A stretch of 64,000 nt of DNA, from contig JAUPFV010000002.1 in the NCBI GenBank assembly GCA_036936605.1, forward strand, positions 199,353,273 to 199,417,272, in the 5' to 3' direction. Position 1 is the first letter of the stretch, and each line of letters starts with the position of its first letter. The DNA is from Limnanthes douglasii subsp. nivea. Its lineage: Eukaryota; Streptophyta; Magnoliopsida; Brassicales; Limnanthaceae. The translations under genes were made by a program, and so were the position numbers. Below are positions 1-12,331 of this stretch, piece after piece. A model generated the notes under the pieces. It was not told the origin of the DNA, did not search any database, and worked only from the letters and a program-made list of their open reading frames with translations.

Positions 1-2
1 TT

Positions 3-515
3 TTAGATTACTTGAAGAAGAATTTGACGGGGGCACCAGGAAAATGGCCAAATTATTTGCAAGAAGTACTTTGAACTTATCGAACAACTCGTACAGAGGC
101 TACGAAGGAGACTCCTTTTCCTTTGGCATATGGAATGGATGCAGTCAGCCCTATAGAATCCCCGATGCCATCTTTTAGAATAGTCCAATATTCTGAAAGG
201 TCTAATGATGAAGTTCGAAGGGTTGAGGAAAAAATTGTTCGAGCTCATCTAAATGTAATTCATTATCAGACTCTTATGAGAAATCGATATGATTCGAAGT
301 TGAAAAGAAGAGAATTTAAAGAAGGTGATAAGGTGTTGCAAAAGGTTTTCTTGCACACAAAGGAGAAGAACCTCGGAAAAATGGCTCTGAATTGGGAAGG
401 GCCTTATACAGTTGTTGAAAGAATTAAGCCGGGGTCCTATCGTCTTTGTGATTTCGAGTGGAGAATGCTTCAACATCCGTGGAATATCCAACACTTGAAG
501 ATTTATTTGGAGTAG
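3..515 (+). pseudogene. Tat-type gypsy integrase C-terminal fragment (element A)
   Basis: This is the last part of a gag-pol polyprotein, cut by the window edge. It reads from the DDE-domain tail through a GPY/F-like module (WEGPYTVVERIKPGSYRL) and ends with HPWNIQHLKIYLE and a TAG. It aligns block for block with the integrase tail of element D at 54980-55545. A TGA at 72-74 replaces a codon that is Trp in D, so the copy is inactive. The conserved post-integrase motif and an antisense ORF follow, as in the other copies. What is seen is the homology and the stop; assignment to the Tat lineage comes from the whole-element layout. Confidence 0.85.
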
Positions 516-548
516 ATATGTCTTTGTACTTCGGAGTTTTTGTTTTGA

Positions 549-600
549 ATGGCGCACTCTTTCCTATACTGTTGGCCCATGAAGGTTTTAATGAGGCACC
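549..600 (+). repeat. Conserved post-integrase motif, element A copy
   Basis: The block has the order GCRYACTCTTTCCT, then TGGTGGC/TTGGCCC, then AGGTTTTAATGAGG. It lies just after the integrase stop. The same block occurs at the homologous place in elements B, C, D and E while the flanks differ. Its function is unknown. Confidence 0.8.
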
Positions 601-1077
601 GTGTACATATTCAATATTATCAATAAAGTTTGTTTTATGGACAATGGTTATTTGTTTACACATATATTTGAATACTGTCTTAACAAATCATCAGAGACTG
701 ATCATCTTTGAGATTGGTTAAAAGTAAAATCTACTGAAATGTTTATAATATTTTTCAAAGAAACAAACATGTTAAACAATCATATTACATTTTTATTTAA
801 AAGTGAATGCTTAACAGCACACTGAGAATTTTTTGAAAGGCTACCAAATCTTAACTTATTGAGATTTGTTCGAAGAGCTACTGTGTTCAGCAATTTTGTT
901 AGGTATTCAAGGTGGTAAGTTTACATTTTGTAATTATTTTGAATTTAAAATTTACCATAAAATAATATGCAAAGAAAATGATAAAATAGGAAAACCGTTT
1001 GTCATTTAGATAAATTTGTTGAGGTACAAAAAGAAAATTCTTAATATGACAAAGACAAAAAAATGATAAAAATAATC
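601..1077. other. Non-coding spacer between pol and aORF, element A
   Basis: This is AT-rich sequence between the post-integrase motif and the 3' end of the antisense ORF. No ORF with recognisable similarity and no repeat structure was seen. Confidence 0.5.
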
Positions 1078-3624
1078 AGAGGACTCTTCCTCCTTGGATG
1101 AATATTCTTTTAAGGATGATGAATCATGAACAGGGTCGAAAGCTTCACTTGGGCGTTTTTATTCAGGGATGTCATTCCAAAAACTTGTAAGGTCAATTTT
1201 TAGATAAGCAGCGTGAAGCTGTCGAAGAAGGAGAATGGTTGCATCTTCTTTTCCGACGTTGATAGCAGTTTGCATATCTTTTGAAAGTTCAGCCTCGCCA
1301 GCAGCTACATCAGCAATTTTTTTGCACTTTGAAATCCTCCTTTAGTTTAGCTATCTCATCGGTTAGCTCTTTATTTTTTGTCTCACAAATAGTGAGAGAA
1401 TTTCGAAGCTCAGTGAAGTTGGATTTTTCGGTGGCCAATTCATTAGCATGATTAGCCTTGAGTTTATTTATTTCTGCCTCATGAGAGTTCGTCAGCAATT
1501 CTGTATCCACAATGTGGGGGATTCACATATGATTCTTCATGCAGAGAGCACCTTTTATGAGTTTGGACCTTGCCATTTCATACATATGAAATTGATCAAC
1601 TACCTTGCCATGAAAATCTTCTCTAAATTTTTTCTCAGCCTCGCACGCTTCTTTGTAATAAACCATATCTTTGGTCAATTGCTTCAGATGGTTCTGAGAA
1701 GCTTCAACTTGAGAAGCAAGTGTATTTGATGCAGTATTAAGCTCGGCAAATGGTTGAAGTGCAACAACGATAGCAGGATTTGGCTAGTTGCCTTCTTACC
1801 TTTCTTTTCTTTGATATTTTTTTCTTTCTTCTTTTTTGGCAAATGGATTTCCGATCTGTTGCGAATGGGAAGAAAGACTTTGCAATCAGGTTGAGATATT
1901 CGTTGGCAGACTAGCTTCGGATCCGACTCTGATGTCAGATCTTGAGGAGGCAAGCCACCTCCTTTGATTGGAAACATATGACAGTGGAGGAAATTGATGG
2001 GCTGAAAGGTAGTATGAAACGCATTGTTCCATTCCTTCTCAGTCCAAGCGGCAAGTTTTTAGAAAATCAACTTGGCAACTGGATGACATGATGAGTAACG
2101 GTTCGAAATTTCTGAAATAATTAGAAAATCAAATATTAAAAAAATAGCGTAATTATCTTTTACAGAATATACAAATTTCGAGGGGCTTACGATTACTTCT
2201 CCAGACGAGAGGCAGTATGAAATGCATTGTTCCATTCCTTCTCAGCCCAAGCGGCAAGTTTTTAGAAAATCAACTTGGCAGCTGGACGACGTGATAAGTA
2301 ACGCTTCGAAATTTCGGAAATAAATAGAAAAGAAAATATTAAAAAATGGCGTAATTGTTTTTTCAGAATATAAAAATTTCGAGGGGCTTACGATTGCTTC
2401 TTCAGACGAGAGTTAGTTTTGAAGGATTGGCTTCAGAAATTTCTTTCGCATTCTCCCACGCTCCTGATATAAAGTCGCATTTATGCTTCCAGAATTTGTC
2501 AGCCTCTAAGAGATCATCCATCAGGCTGAGGTAGTAAAAAAGAAGCTTCAGACCTTTTGATAACTAGGTCAAGGAGATGAAGTCTTTGATGTTGATGGGA
2601 ATTTGAGACAGTCGATATTCCATAATCACTTACATTAGGGTGAACCACTGATTCAGTGTCACCTGAGTAGGACATAAGCTCAACAGTTCGAAGTATTCCA
2701 CGATCATAGGGTCTAGTGGAAACCGAAGACCCTAGTTAATGATCTCAGGGTAGACTATTAGTTCATCGTCTCTGCAATCTAAAGGAGTTTCTTCTTTTTT
2801 GGGTACTCGAAGTGTTATGTTCTCTCCCATTCCCCATTGCTATCTTTGTAGTATATGTAGCGGACTTTTTTCAGAGAAATGATGTATTTGCCTTCAAGAT
2901 TCCTTAGGTTCCTTCCAATTTTTGCTCTTTCTTCTTTGGAAACGAAGCAAGCATATGTTTATTCTTGAGGTTTCTGAGTATTTGCGGAGTTCCCATCGTC
3001 AGATTCAGCCTCGAGATCGGTTTTCGTAGCTTCAAAATCAACTTTGTTGGCTTTCAAGGTTTCTTCTCGAAGATTTTGAGATGTTGGGTTAACAGCCTCT
3101 GTTAAAGGATTACCTGTTTGAGGAGTTTCTCAATTACTTCTGTTTGAGGAGGATTTTCGGTATTTGGATTTGGAGGAGAAGGACTTCGGATAATTTTTTA
3201 TTCATCTCCCATGGCGATGAAAGTTATTCTATGTCTGGTTATTGAAGAGTGATTCGAAGAGGGGATATTTTCCTTTGGCTTTAGAGGGGATTTTTCACTA
3301 ATCAGAGGAGAAATTTTACTCTGAGACGAGGAGGTTCGAGGTGTTTTAGGCCCTAAGATTTTAGATGAGGAATATTCTTCGACTATGGGAGAAGGCGAAA
3401 GAACATGAATTTTAGTGGAATCAAAATTACTGTAATAGATTATTTCAGTGGTAGTTCCAATTGGACCTCCTTGGATCAATCCCGTTTTCCTATATTCTTC
3501 AGCTCTTTGTGTAATACAGAAATAATCATACTATCTGAAGACTAAATTACTGTCAAAGTCTGAAGATTCTGGTGTTTTAGGTAGGATAACCTTCGATTTT
3601 TTGGTTTTTGGTTTCTTTCTCATA
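1078..3624 (-). pseudogene. Antisense ORF (aORF) of element A, divergent subtype, broken
   Basis: A broken gene on the strand opposite gag-pol. The 5' part (3624-3198) is a Ser/Pro/Lys-rich leader ending in FIAMGDE, matching FIAMGSD of D and C. At about 2870-2440 comes a block like the PF04195 'putative gypsy type transposon' domain, with GLRFPLDPMIVEYFELLSLC. A tandemly duplicated intron region follows (2009-2413), then a coiled coil (1510-1310, rich in E/K/L). The C-terminus (about 1300-1080) is unlike the KSDMVLLFHE block of B, C and D, so this is a separate subtype. Several frameshifts and stops are present. The biochemical role of this family is unknown. Confidence 0.7.
2009..2413. repeat. 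Tandem duplication, 2 x 203 bp, over the aORF intron
   Basis: Two adjacent copies are offset by 203 bp; for example AGTATGAAACGCATTG at 2011 recurs as AGTATGAAATGCATTG at 2214. Each copy holds the intron of the element A antisense ORF with parts of both flanking exons. Copies differ by scattered substitutions and small indels, so the duplication is old. Confidence 0.85.
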
Positions 3625-4021
3625 AACCAAATGAAGGTTGATCGGAGATGATGGAGATTGGTCAGAAAGTTTGATTTTTCTGATGAGAATACTGAGAAAA
3701 TGGGAAGAACACGGTGAGAGTAGCCAAAAGCTCTGATTTCTCTCTAAAAAGGTTTGAAGTAATATTCTATTATAGTGTTTCGAGGCGATTTTGTTTTTGA
3801 AAGGTTATTAGATTTTAACATCATTGCTAATTGCTATTTGGTTTGAGTATGCTTCGAATGATTGCATTTCATGAGTGCTTCGAATGATTGTTTAAGATGA
3901 TTGCTTCGAATAATTTCTTTAAGTTTATCACGGGTTATATAATATATGGGAGTATTTGAAGATATTAAAATTCGAAGACAATTGGATTCGAAAATTTGTT
4001 AGTTCTCATTCATTTATTGAC
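3625..4021. other. Unassigned stretch upstream of the divergent aORF
   Basis: No ORF is supported. The words TCTCTCTAAAAA and AAGCTCTGA resemble the 5' untranslated stretch of the aORFs of D and of 4398-4600, so this may be the leader of the divergent aORF. The word GCTTCGAATGATTG recurs several times at 3850-3915. Confidence 0.35.
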
Positions 4022-4397
4022 ATGAGCACTAGGGCGTTCTGATATGGAAATAGGATTTTGAGGATTAAATTGTAAATAATGTAAATTTGAGGATTTAATT
4101 ATAAGTAATGTAAGCTTTGTCCTTAAATTATAACTGATGTAAGTTTTAGAGATCATTTGTAACTATGTGTAATTGTTGAGGACTAAACAGCAATTAGTCC
4201 TCTTTTGTAACAGATTTCAGTTTGAGATTAAGTTTTGGCTCCTCTATATAAAAGGCAAGGCTCCTCTAATAAAGGAGTTGAATACTTTTACTTTGAAAAC
4301 TCATTTGTACTTGTACTTTCTCTCTCTAAAAACTCTCTAGCTCTTTATTTCTCTAAAATTCACTCATAACAATTTACTAAGGCAAAATTATAACTCA
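4022..4397 (+). mobile_element. Possible solo LTR inserted in the aORF region
   Basis: The stretch starts TGAGCACTAGGGCG and ends AACTCATCA. It carries a promoter-like CTCTATATAAAAGGC at about 4241-4255 and a pyrimidine-rich CTTTCTCTCTCT downstream, as in a plant LTR. It interrupts the aORF: homology to the D aORF leader is good up to 4398 and resumes only below about 3440. No clean target duplication was found, so the boundaries and class are uncertain. Confidence 0.35.
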
Positions 4398-4600
4398 TCA
4401 GTCTGGGCTTAGGGTTTTTGGAAGAGTATGATCCATGATCGGTGTCTTGAGTTGGTTTACTGGTTTTCTCACCTCGAGAAACTGGGAGGCTGGCGGTGAT
4501 ACGGTTCTCTCTTTCAACCTTCCTCGCTCTCTCTAAATCTGAAAAATTTAACCAGCCACCTTTAACTAGAGCGTTTCTGGTTGTGACAAAAAAATCTCTC
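4398..4600 (-). pseudogene. N-terminal exon of an antisense ORF (element A)
   Basis: The minus strand reads RNALVKGGWLNFSDLERARK followed by a Ser-rich stretch. It aligns with the aORF N-termini of D (59002-58763) and C (40513-40750). The ATG used in C and D is not present in the same form here; the codon reads TTT. About 98 bp upstream is the aORF TATA box. The reading frame runs into the insertion-like block at 4022-4397. Confidence 0.65.
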
Positions 4601-4676
4601 AGGAACGATTTGAAGGTAAAGATGAGTATCTCTCTAAAAAAGCTTTGAGTGTGGAAGACAATGAAATAGTAAAAGA

Positions 4677-4860
4677 GTATTTATATAACAGTAAAAAGTA
4701 ACAGTTCCCTAGGATAAGTTGAAGAGAGGTTTTGCAATTATTAAAGGTTGCGCAAACGTGTGAAGAATCAAAAGCCTAGGTAACTTTCTAGACTTAGTGG
4801 GTGCGCCGGTCTACGAAAAATAGCGGTTGGTAGGTCGAACCAAATATTGACACGTGTCCC
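4677..4860 (-). promoter_or_regulatory. aORF promoter, element A
   Basis: On the minus strand a TATA box (TGTTATATAAATACTC, 4675-4690) is followed by TTTCATTGTCTTC. About 165 bp farther upstream is a G-box in GGGACACGTGTCA (4848-4860). The same order and spacing occur before the aORFs of C and D. Confidence 0.65.
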
Positions 4861-5032
4861 ACGATCCAAGAAGAAAACTCTTAGAATTCTGGGAAGAGAA
4901 ACCAGTCCTAACAAATTTCGAACTGGGTTGGTGTTGAAAGTAAACTTCTTGGTCTGGACAACACGAGCAGATCATATAAAGTTGATACTGGCTTAGAAGG
5001 TTTTTTAGCCCTACCAAAAATATTTAGTAAGG

Positions 5033-5049
5033 CCTAAAAAAGGGGCTAA
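5033..5049 (+). other. Polypurine tract, element A
   Basis: CTAAAAAAGGGGCTAA directly precedes the TGATGAG that opens the 3' LTR. Elements B, C and F have the matching AAGGGGCTAC at the same place. This is the expected primer site for plus-strand synthesis. Confidence 0.75.
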
Positions 5050-5419
5050 TGATGAGTTCAAATACTTCAGTCACAACCCACCACTTTATCCGAATAGGGG
5101 TAATTCGGATCATAACACACCACTGAAAAATCCGAACAGGACAAATGTAAAACACCTTTTGACTAAGTTATTTGCTAATCTACTTAAAAGACTGATGGGT
5201 CCTTAAACTTGACCCGGCTTCACAACTTGACCTGGTAAGCCAATGGGTCATTAAATTAAGAGTATAAATACCCTAACCACTCTCATTAATGAGGGTGGTC
5301 AATATTTAATACAAGTATGCTGCTTAATTATCTCACTACTCCTTACACTAAACACAAAATACTTCAAACTTACCAAAACACTTTACCAAACTACCCCCAG
5401 CCCAAAATAAATCAAACCA
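5050..5419 (+). mobile_element. 3' LTR of element A
   Basis: The 370-bp LTR opens TGATGAGTTC and ends AAATCAAACCA, comparable to the AAACCACACCA end of element C. A TATA box, AGTATAAATACCC, is at 5261-5273, the same core as in the LTRs of B, C, D and F. The 5' LTR lies outside the window, so its target duplication cannot be checked; the right flank is TTATG. Confidence 0.8.
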
Positions 5420-5828
5420 TTATGTGATACTTGTTTTGTCATATTTAGGTTGTTGTGCTAAGTATTAGTTCGTGGGTGACGTTTTTTAAATCTGTGTAGG
5501 GATATTTCGAATGAATGTCGAAAACAATGGATGCGCATCATATGAAAAACATATATCGCATCATGTTCATCTGTTTATGGTAGTATCTGGCAATGCCTGA
5601 AGTTGGGGTAGTCGTATCACGCAGGGTTGTTGCAGTTTAGTGATTAGTTTTAGTAAATCACAATGTCTCATTTTTTGGGCACAACACGCAATTTGTACAA
5701 AATTAGTTCTACAATCGAAATGTGTGATGGTTGTGTTGGTATAAAGCGCTTTTGAGGGTGTAGGTAGAAATAAAACGCATATGCGATTTTTGTGTACTAT
5801 TATATATGCAATGGCGTCATAAATTACA
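5420..5828. other. Left flank of the Mutator-like region
   Basis: No gene was seen. Scattered words such as ATATATCGCATC and AAACGCATATGCG resemble the short repeated words found through 6900-16210. A terminal inverted repeat could not be matched by eye to the right end near 16500-16900. Confidence 0.4.
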
Positions 5829-8800
5829 TTGGTGTTTTGTGCAGGAAACATGATTGTGAAAGGATTATTCTATAGGTCTGGTCTAGTGAGTATCATAAAC
5901 CTTCTTAGACGTAATATTGTTACGGCCAAACATATAGAAGCGAGTAGAGACACTCCATTCTATACATTTTTAAACAAATCGTTCGACATACGGAACGAGG
6001 ATTTAAAGTTGAAGAAATTCTATAAACTAATTGAGGAAATTACAAGTTTGTATGATGTGAAGGCAAAGGCTTTCAAAATAGGCGGTAAGTTTGTGAACCT
6101 AACTACAACCGATGTGGAGGCCATTTTTGGGCTGAAATACTGGAATGAAGAGATACCTTTGAATAAAGCTAGAGCCTTCATTGGTCGATACGTTGAACGG
6201 GTTGAGAATGATTCTAGGCTAATGCAGAAGTATTTTTTTAAGTCCCCGCACTTAGAAGAGCGGGCCGACAAATGACAAATATGTATCGAATTCATCGATA
6301 AAGGTAATTTTATTCACAAATATTTTATATGTTTTGATGTATTCTTGCACTAATGTCGGATGTTGTTGTTTGGGTTGCAACAATCTATAGAATAAGCAAT
6401 TAAGGATGGAGGTGAGGATGAGGCGAAGGATGTTGCTCGTCGATTGACACTTTTCATTTTCTCAACCCTGTTCTTCTCAGTTTTAGGGGATATAGTGGGT
6501 TGAACAATAGTATTTTACATGGAGAATATGGTTAAAATCAACGACTACGATTGGTCGAGAGCTATAGTTGAGAAGCTGCTTCGGTAACTTGAGAAATGTA
6601 TTCTTGCCGGAAAGCCCGGTAAAGTTATCGGATGCGTTGGTGTTCTATTCGAAAGTATGATATTATTATGTTAGTTATTAAAGCAAGCGTTGAATGTTTA
6701 ATTTGATTTGTATGCAGACCTTTTTTGATGGAGCACACTTTGATAGAGGTTTACATACCAAGGCCCGGCATCATACCTAGATGTTATAAATGGTGGGGAT
6801 TGGAAGGGGATGAGTCAACTATGGAAATGATCCAGACGGTTTGCCAGCTACGAGACGAGTGCGTAAGAAAATTATGTTTGTAAAAGTAATGTTGCATTAT
6901 AAAATATATTTGTATCTAGAATTTTTGTTAATAAAATATATCTAGCGGTGACATAATATACCTCAATTGCAACACTATCAATAGTAGTATCTAGCAATGA
7001 TAACTTCACATTGATCGCAATTCCTGGGTTAATAAATCTACCAAAATGTTGTAATACACTACAATTGCAACTATATTTCTCGTAAATCGCATGCATGGTA
7101 CTGACTAGTCATACAATCGCATTTGTGAACCTCAATATATATCATAGTCTTAATTGGTTTTTAATGATTGGATAGGTTATGAAGAGTTAGTTTTCGTTGA
7201 GAGAGGCTAAAAAAGAAGCTTTCAGAAGTGGTGAATTCGGGGGGAGCTCTGAAGGACAACAACAATCGCGTGAGGTAAGTAGTCGGAAAAGGAAGAAATA
7301 TGTTGCCCATAAAACAAGAAAAAGATAGACGAAATCATTCCAGACTGAAACTAGAACAGATTTTAGAAAATGATCAGACATCTCAACAATAACAAGAGAC
7401 AATGAATCACGATTTGATGACAATACAACACCGCCACCAACAGAAGAGGAATATAAAGTTACAGTGTAGGAATTCTTGGTAAAGAAAAAATTGACTCCAA
7501 CAAAAGCGAAGAGCAAGAAAAAGATAGAGAAGTTTAGGTTAAGTATTGGAACTTTCACTGGACTATCACGTTCAATTTTACGTGACAACGTAGTGAAAAA
7601 ACGGACCAGGATGTACCACTACAAGGTTGAAAATAAGCGGTTGAAAGTTTTGCTAGAACGAAAAAAGAAAGAAGTGAATATTGCGATGCTTTTGTGGGCG
7701 ACGACATGTATGAAAATTAACATTAAATATTTAACATGCTTCTTTTGACATAGGTTAAATGGCTATAGAGAAAGAGTTAAATGAGTTGAAAGCAAAGTTT
7801 GAGGTAGTAGAGGATATCATAAATGCTCATAATGTTGAACTTCCCAACATCTTATCAATTCTATTTTGTTGTGAAGATAAGGATGATCCTGAACCGGTGG
7901 TTGCTGATACAATTGAGAAGGTAATTAAAAGAACTATTATTTACCAATCTCCCAGATATGGATTATGGAAGAAGCAAAGCTAAGAGGTTTCAGAAACCCC
8001 AAAACTCCATGTAACCGAACATGATGAGGTAGAGGATACAGCAGAAGAAGAAAAGAAGATGGATGATGTCGATATCTTGCAAAATGCATAATATGAAGAG
8101 GCTAAGTAAATTGATGTAGCGGATGAACATCTAACTGAGGATGTTAGTTTGCAATGTACTGAAAGAGGACAATCAATGGTGGTATGATGGTGCTGGGATA
8201 TGTTAGTACACCTATTTTCCCGCTAGAATTGGAGGCATATATAATCGAAGATGAACCAGTAAGGGAACATATGAAGAATACAGGTACAACAAATGTATTA
8301 CCGATTGAACCTACGATAGACGCTACGCTACGGGAGGTAGTGGTTGGGAAGTCTGATAGTGCACCAACAACGGGAGTTCTAGATGGTTTGGCAAATGAGG
8401 AAGCTACTACCATATTTAATGAGCCTCCTGTAAATAAGCCAGTAGAGGTGGAGGAAGATAATGTACCAAATGGCACATTAGCAGCCCCAACGAATATGAG
8501 GGTCGTACAAACTGAAAATCATGAAACCGTTGTTGTTGGTGATAAGGCCGGAGAGAAAGGATTTGCAGTGGAATAGAGACAAGAAGTGGGATGTAATGAA
8601 TGTGCTAAAAATGACTCAGTTGTGTTGGGGGCCCATAGTACAACAAGAACATTAGTTGTGGATGGACATGACAAGTTGGGGGATGTTATGCCTAGTGAAC
8701 AAAAAAACGATGAAGATAAATATCCTCAACAAGAGGGGGAAAAAGGAAATAGTGTAGAGGATGGATCACATGTGGAAACTGGTGGAAATGATTCTGCCAT

Positions 8801-11465
8801 AAACCAGACAGCATGTACAAAAAATCTAGATGCAGTACAGAAGGTTCATGTGGAAGAAGATCTTACTAGACATGAGGTCAAATCCACTATAACCCCAACC
8901 AAAAAAATTGTGGCATGTTCTACTCGGCCAGAGCAGGTAGCAACCTTAGTCGAAGAGCCAGAACCTGGAGTTGAAAAGGTGTTGGAAACAGGACTTGAAT
9001 ATGTAAGTGGATCTTAAGAGAATTAAGATTCAATAATATTTAATATTTTTTGTTGGCATATTTTGATTTTTACAAAGTTTTAGTATGGTATTGAAGATGC
9101 TGGAGTGTTGTTGTTTTAAAATGTTGTTTTGATACTGTAAGAAATATTGTATACGTACCATGGCTTGGGTTATTTTTAGCATGCAGTGTTTATGCAAGAT
9201 ACAAACGTGTCTAGCAAACTATTTATGTCTCGTAAATTGCAAGCATTAACATAAGGTATCTATCAAACCATCTTAAAATCATAACACAACTCCCAATGTA
9301 AGAATACTCATCCTATATACCATGAGTTAGTCTGTTTAATATAGAAGTAGTAAGTTTTTCAAATAAATCGCATGTATATCATTTGTAGCAATCACATCCT
9401 TAACTGCCTTGTACTAGGAGAGTATCAACAACTTTTGTTATAATCTAGCAATGTTAAGTGCATATAAGTCACATCATAGCATTTCAACAATCTAGTAATC
9501 ATATATGTATGTAAATCGAAATGTATTAGTATAGAAAGCTGGCAATCTAGTAATGTTAAATACAAATAAATCGCAATAATAATTTCTTTTACATGGATAC
9601 GTACTGCAAGAAAGACCTGTAGAAGAAATGGAAGGCCAGCATGGATCAAGTATAGCCAATGTAACGACGATAGTTGTAGAACCAGAACCAAAGTTTGAAC
9701 AAGTATCCCAAATAGTACCAACTTATAAAGTAATTCACAAACCATAACAAAAAAAAGAACATCAAAACTCAACGAAGGCTGAACTACTTACCCAACCTGA
9801 AAAAGCAGAAGAAGTCCAACAGGGGGGGTGGAGAGATATTGAAACACCTATAACTAGGGGACATTAAGTATGAAATACCAGAAAAAGATAAAGCAGCATC
9901 ATATGCGGAAACTGTATGGATTGTTATACCATTCTTAGATGAAGGTTTTGTAAACTGTACGCAATCCTGTTATGAAGAATGTGATAAGGCTGAGGAAACT
10001 TCAAATGAAAAACGACGTACTTTAGAATCTATCCAGGAAGGTCCATTAAATCCCGATATAATTGGATGTTTATCTTACTATAAATGACAAAAGTCATATT
10101 AGGGGATTAATATAGTAAATATGGTAGTTAGATGTTCATATTTCAATTGTTTATCGTTCAGGTGGTAGTTGATGAGTTTCCAAACTGGAACTTACTTACT
10201 CAAACACAAGTTAGAGAACCACAAGTTTCTTACAAATATTGGTCGAAGCGTACAACGACGACGCACTTAATAGAAGTTAGTGAATAAAACAAGGTACTGC
10301 GAATAAATAAAGATGAAGAGCAGGAAGATCCATAAGTATGGTATTTTCCAATGTCAAATTTCTCATACAGGCTTTCCGTTAGTGTGAGTGAGATAATGGA
10401 TCTACCGTACGAAGACGAAATAGACTTCAAGGTAATATAAAGTTATATAACAATATTATGGTTTACTTCTTCACGTACACCATGTTGTTTGATTTAATTA
10501 TTTTCATATTCATGTTTTACAAAAGTAATTCTCAATTGATAGATTATTGATGTTTGGATATATAAGCTACTCTAGGAAGCAAAATGGAGAGTACCTCTCA
10601 AAGGGTTTGATGATAAGTTTACATGTATGGTCAGCGCGATTCAAATTTATGAAATTGCTACTGTAAGTGAAGTAACTATTATTTTAGTTATTCATAAGAT
10701 AATACTTCCTATAATCATGCTAAAAATTGCAGAAAATTCTGGTTATTAAAAGAGATATATCGCACATTGTGGATGATTTTTTTGAGATAATGAGACCAGA
10801 CACATACATTGCACTGGTTCCTCTATGCACCATTAACAAGGACAGAATTAACCATTCGACGTTGTTAGTTATTGAAGTAAACATATTCAAGATAGGATGA
10901 GGAAGCCTGCAGATGCTTTGGTAAGATGTTTTCTGCTAGTAATCTATTTTATAATTTTGACCCTTTATCAGAACCAGTTTTTATGAAAAAAATTGCGTTA
11001 GGATAGTGGGTATCTAACAATGTTGTGCATTTATTATTAATGACTCATAATGTCTCTTTAAGTCATGAATCACATATGCTAGAAACATAATAAGTAGAAA
11101 CAGCCTTAGGATTGTGTTACAATCGCAGCCTCATATCATGTGCTACAATCGCTAAGTATATTTCCGCATAAAACGTAATGCGTACCTGTTGGCCTACTGA
11201 CATTGGTAATAGTTGTTGCCTCACAAACACAGCCTTTTAGAATTAACTACAACCTTATATTGGTAATAGATGTTTTATTATTTAACATTTAGCCTACTAC
11301 ATGAAAAGAAATATATACCTATTGTGAAGAGTGGATACAAAATCAAGATTATGAGAGATATACCACAGCAAAAAGAGAAGATCCTCGACTGCGGGATTTT
11401 TGTTTTCGAGTACGCAAAAGACATTAGAAAAGAGGTATGTACCTCTGAAATACGAAGATGATACA
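5829..11465 (+). pseudogene. ULP1-like (C48) protease gene carried by a Mutator-like element, broken
   Basis: Fragments in order resemble plant transposon-borne ULP1-like proteases. 5850-6273 (FKIGGKFVNLTTTDVEAIFG) and 6398-6840 (GKVIGCVGVLFE; EHTLIEVYIPRPGIIPR) look like the N-terminal DUF1985-type region. 7476-9017 is a Lys-rich then acidic linker. 10160-10440 and 10540-10900 lead into the protease fold, with NHSTLLVIEV around the expected His. 11270-11462 holds QQKEKILDCGIFVFEY, with the oxyanion Gln and catalytic Cys of a C48 peptidase. Stops and frameshifts (TGA at about 6274) break it. ULP1 proteases cleave SUMO; the role of transposon copies is not known. The DUF1985 assignment is tentative. 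Confidence 0.65.
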
Positions 11466-12331
11466 CCTGTAAGAAGGAGAGCCGAAATCTTTAAGCATTT
11501 TCTCAATTATTCTAACACGAACCGACGATGGTAGTTACATTCGATACAAATTATGCTTTTTTAAATGGTTGTATAAATATGTAATTTATTACGTATTCGG
11601 TACTGTGTGTAAGGCTTTTGTTAAGATTTAAGATTGGTTGACTTTATTTTTGGTCATATCTAAAGATGTAAGAATGGGTATTAAATTACTCTTATTGGTT
11701 GGTAATTTTAGAGGAATCAAAACATGAGTATAAATCGCAACGTCTATTTAGCATTTAGCATTAATCTAGCAACATGTAAAATTGCTAAGTTGTTAATATC
11801 TAGCAATGTTAGCCTAGGTTATAAATTATTAAGTTGGTGCACTAATGTATCATGAGCCAAAAACGCTCTAAATCGCACCAGTTTTAATAATTTACAACAA
11901 TCAACAATAATTACAAAATTAAAAGGAATCCATATCTAGTAAGGACGTGTAATGCTATAAATTGCAATATGCGATTCATACTTGCTCTTGTAGGCATAAA
12001 TCATGTATACGAAAACAGTGACTATTAATGCATTAGAGACTGGGTTATTAACTAAAGCGCTCATTAAATAATGTCGATATGACTACTACCTATCTCCGTC
12101 AGTAATTAAACAAAGATTTTTTTTAATCTTATTGGTTAATTTAATACTTGACAAGAAAAATGTAGATATTGAATCATTAGAAAAACATTAACTAGACATC
12201 TAGCATTGATTGCAGTTTTCTAGATTATACGTAACATTGAGTATAGCCTCTGATTATAAATAACTAAAGAGATTTTAAGCTATTTACCCTTAAACACTAA
12301 CACTTTGAAAAAAAAATAGTATTCTAAAGAA
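11466..12331. other. Non-coding part of the Mutator-like element
   Basis: No ORF is supported. The words TCTAGCAA (about 11766 and 11798) and AAATCGCA (about 11734 and 11870) recur here, part of the dispersed word pattern of this element. Confidence 0.45.
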
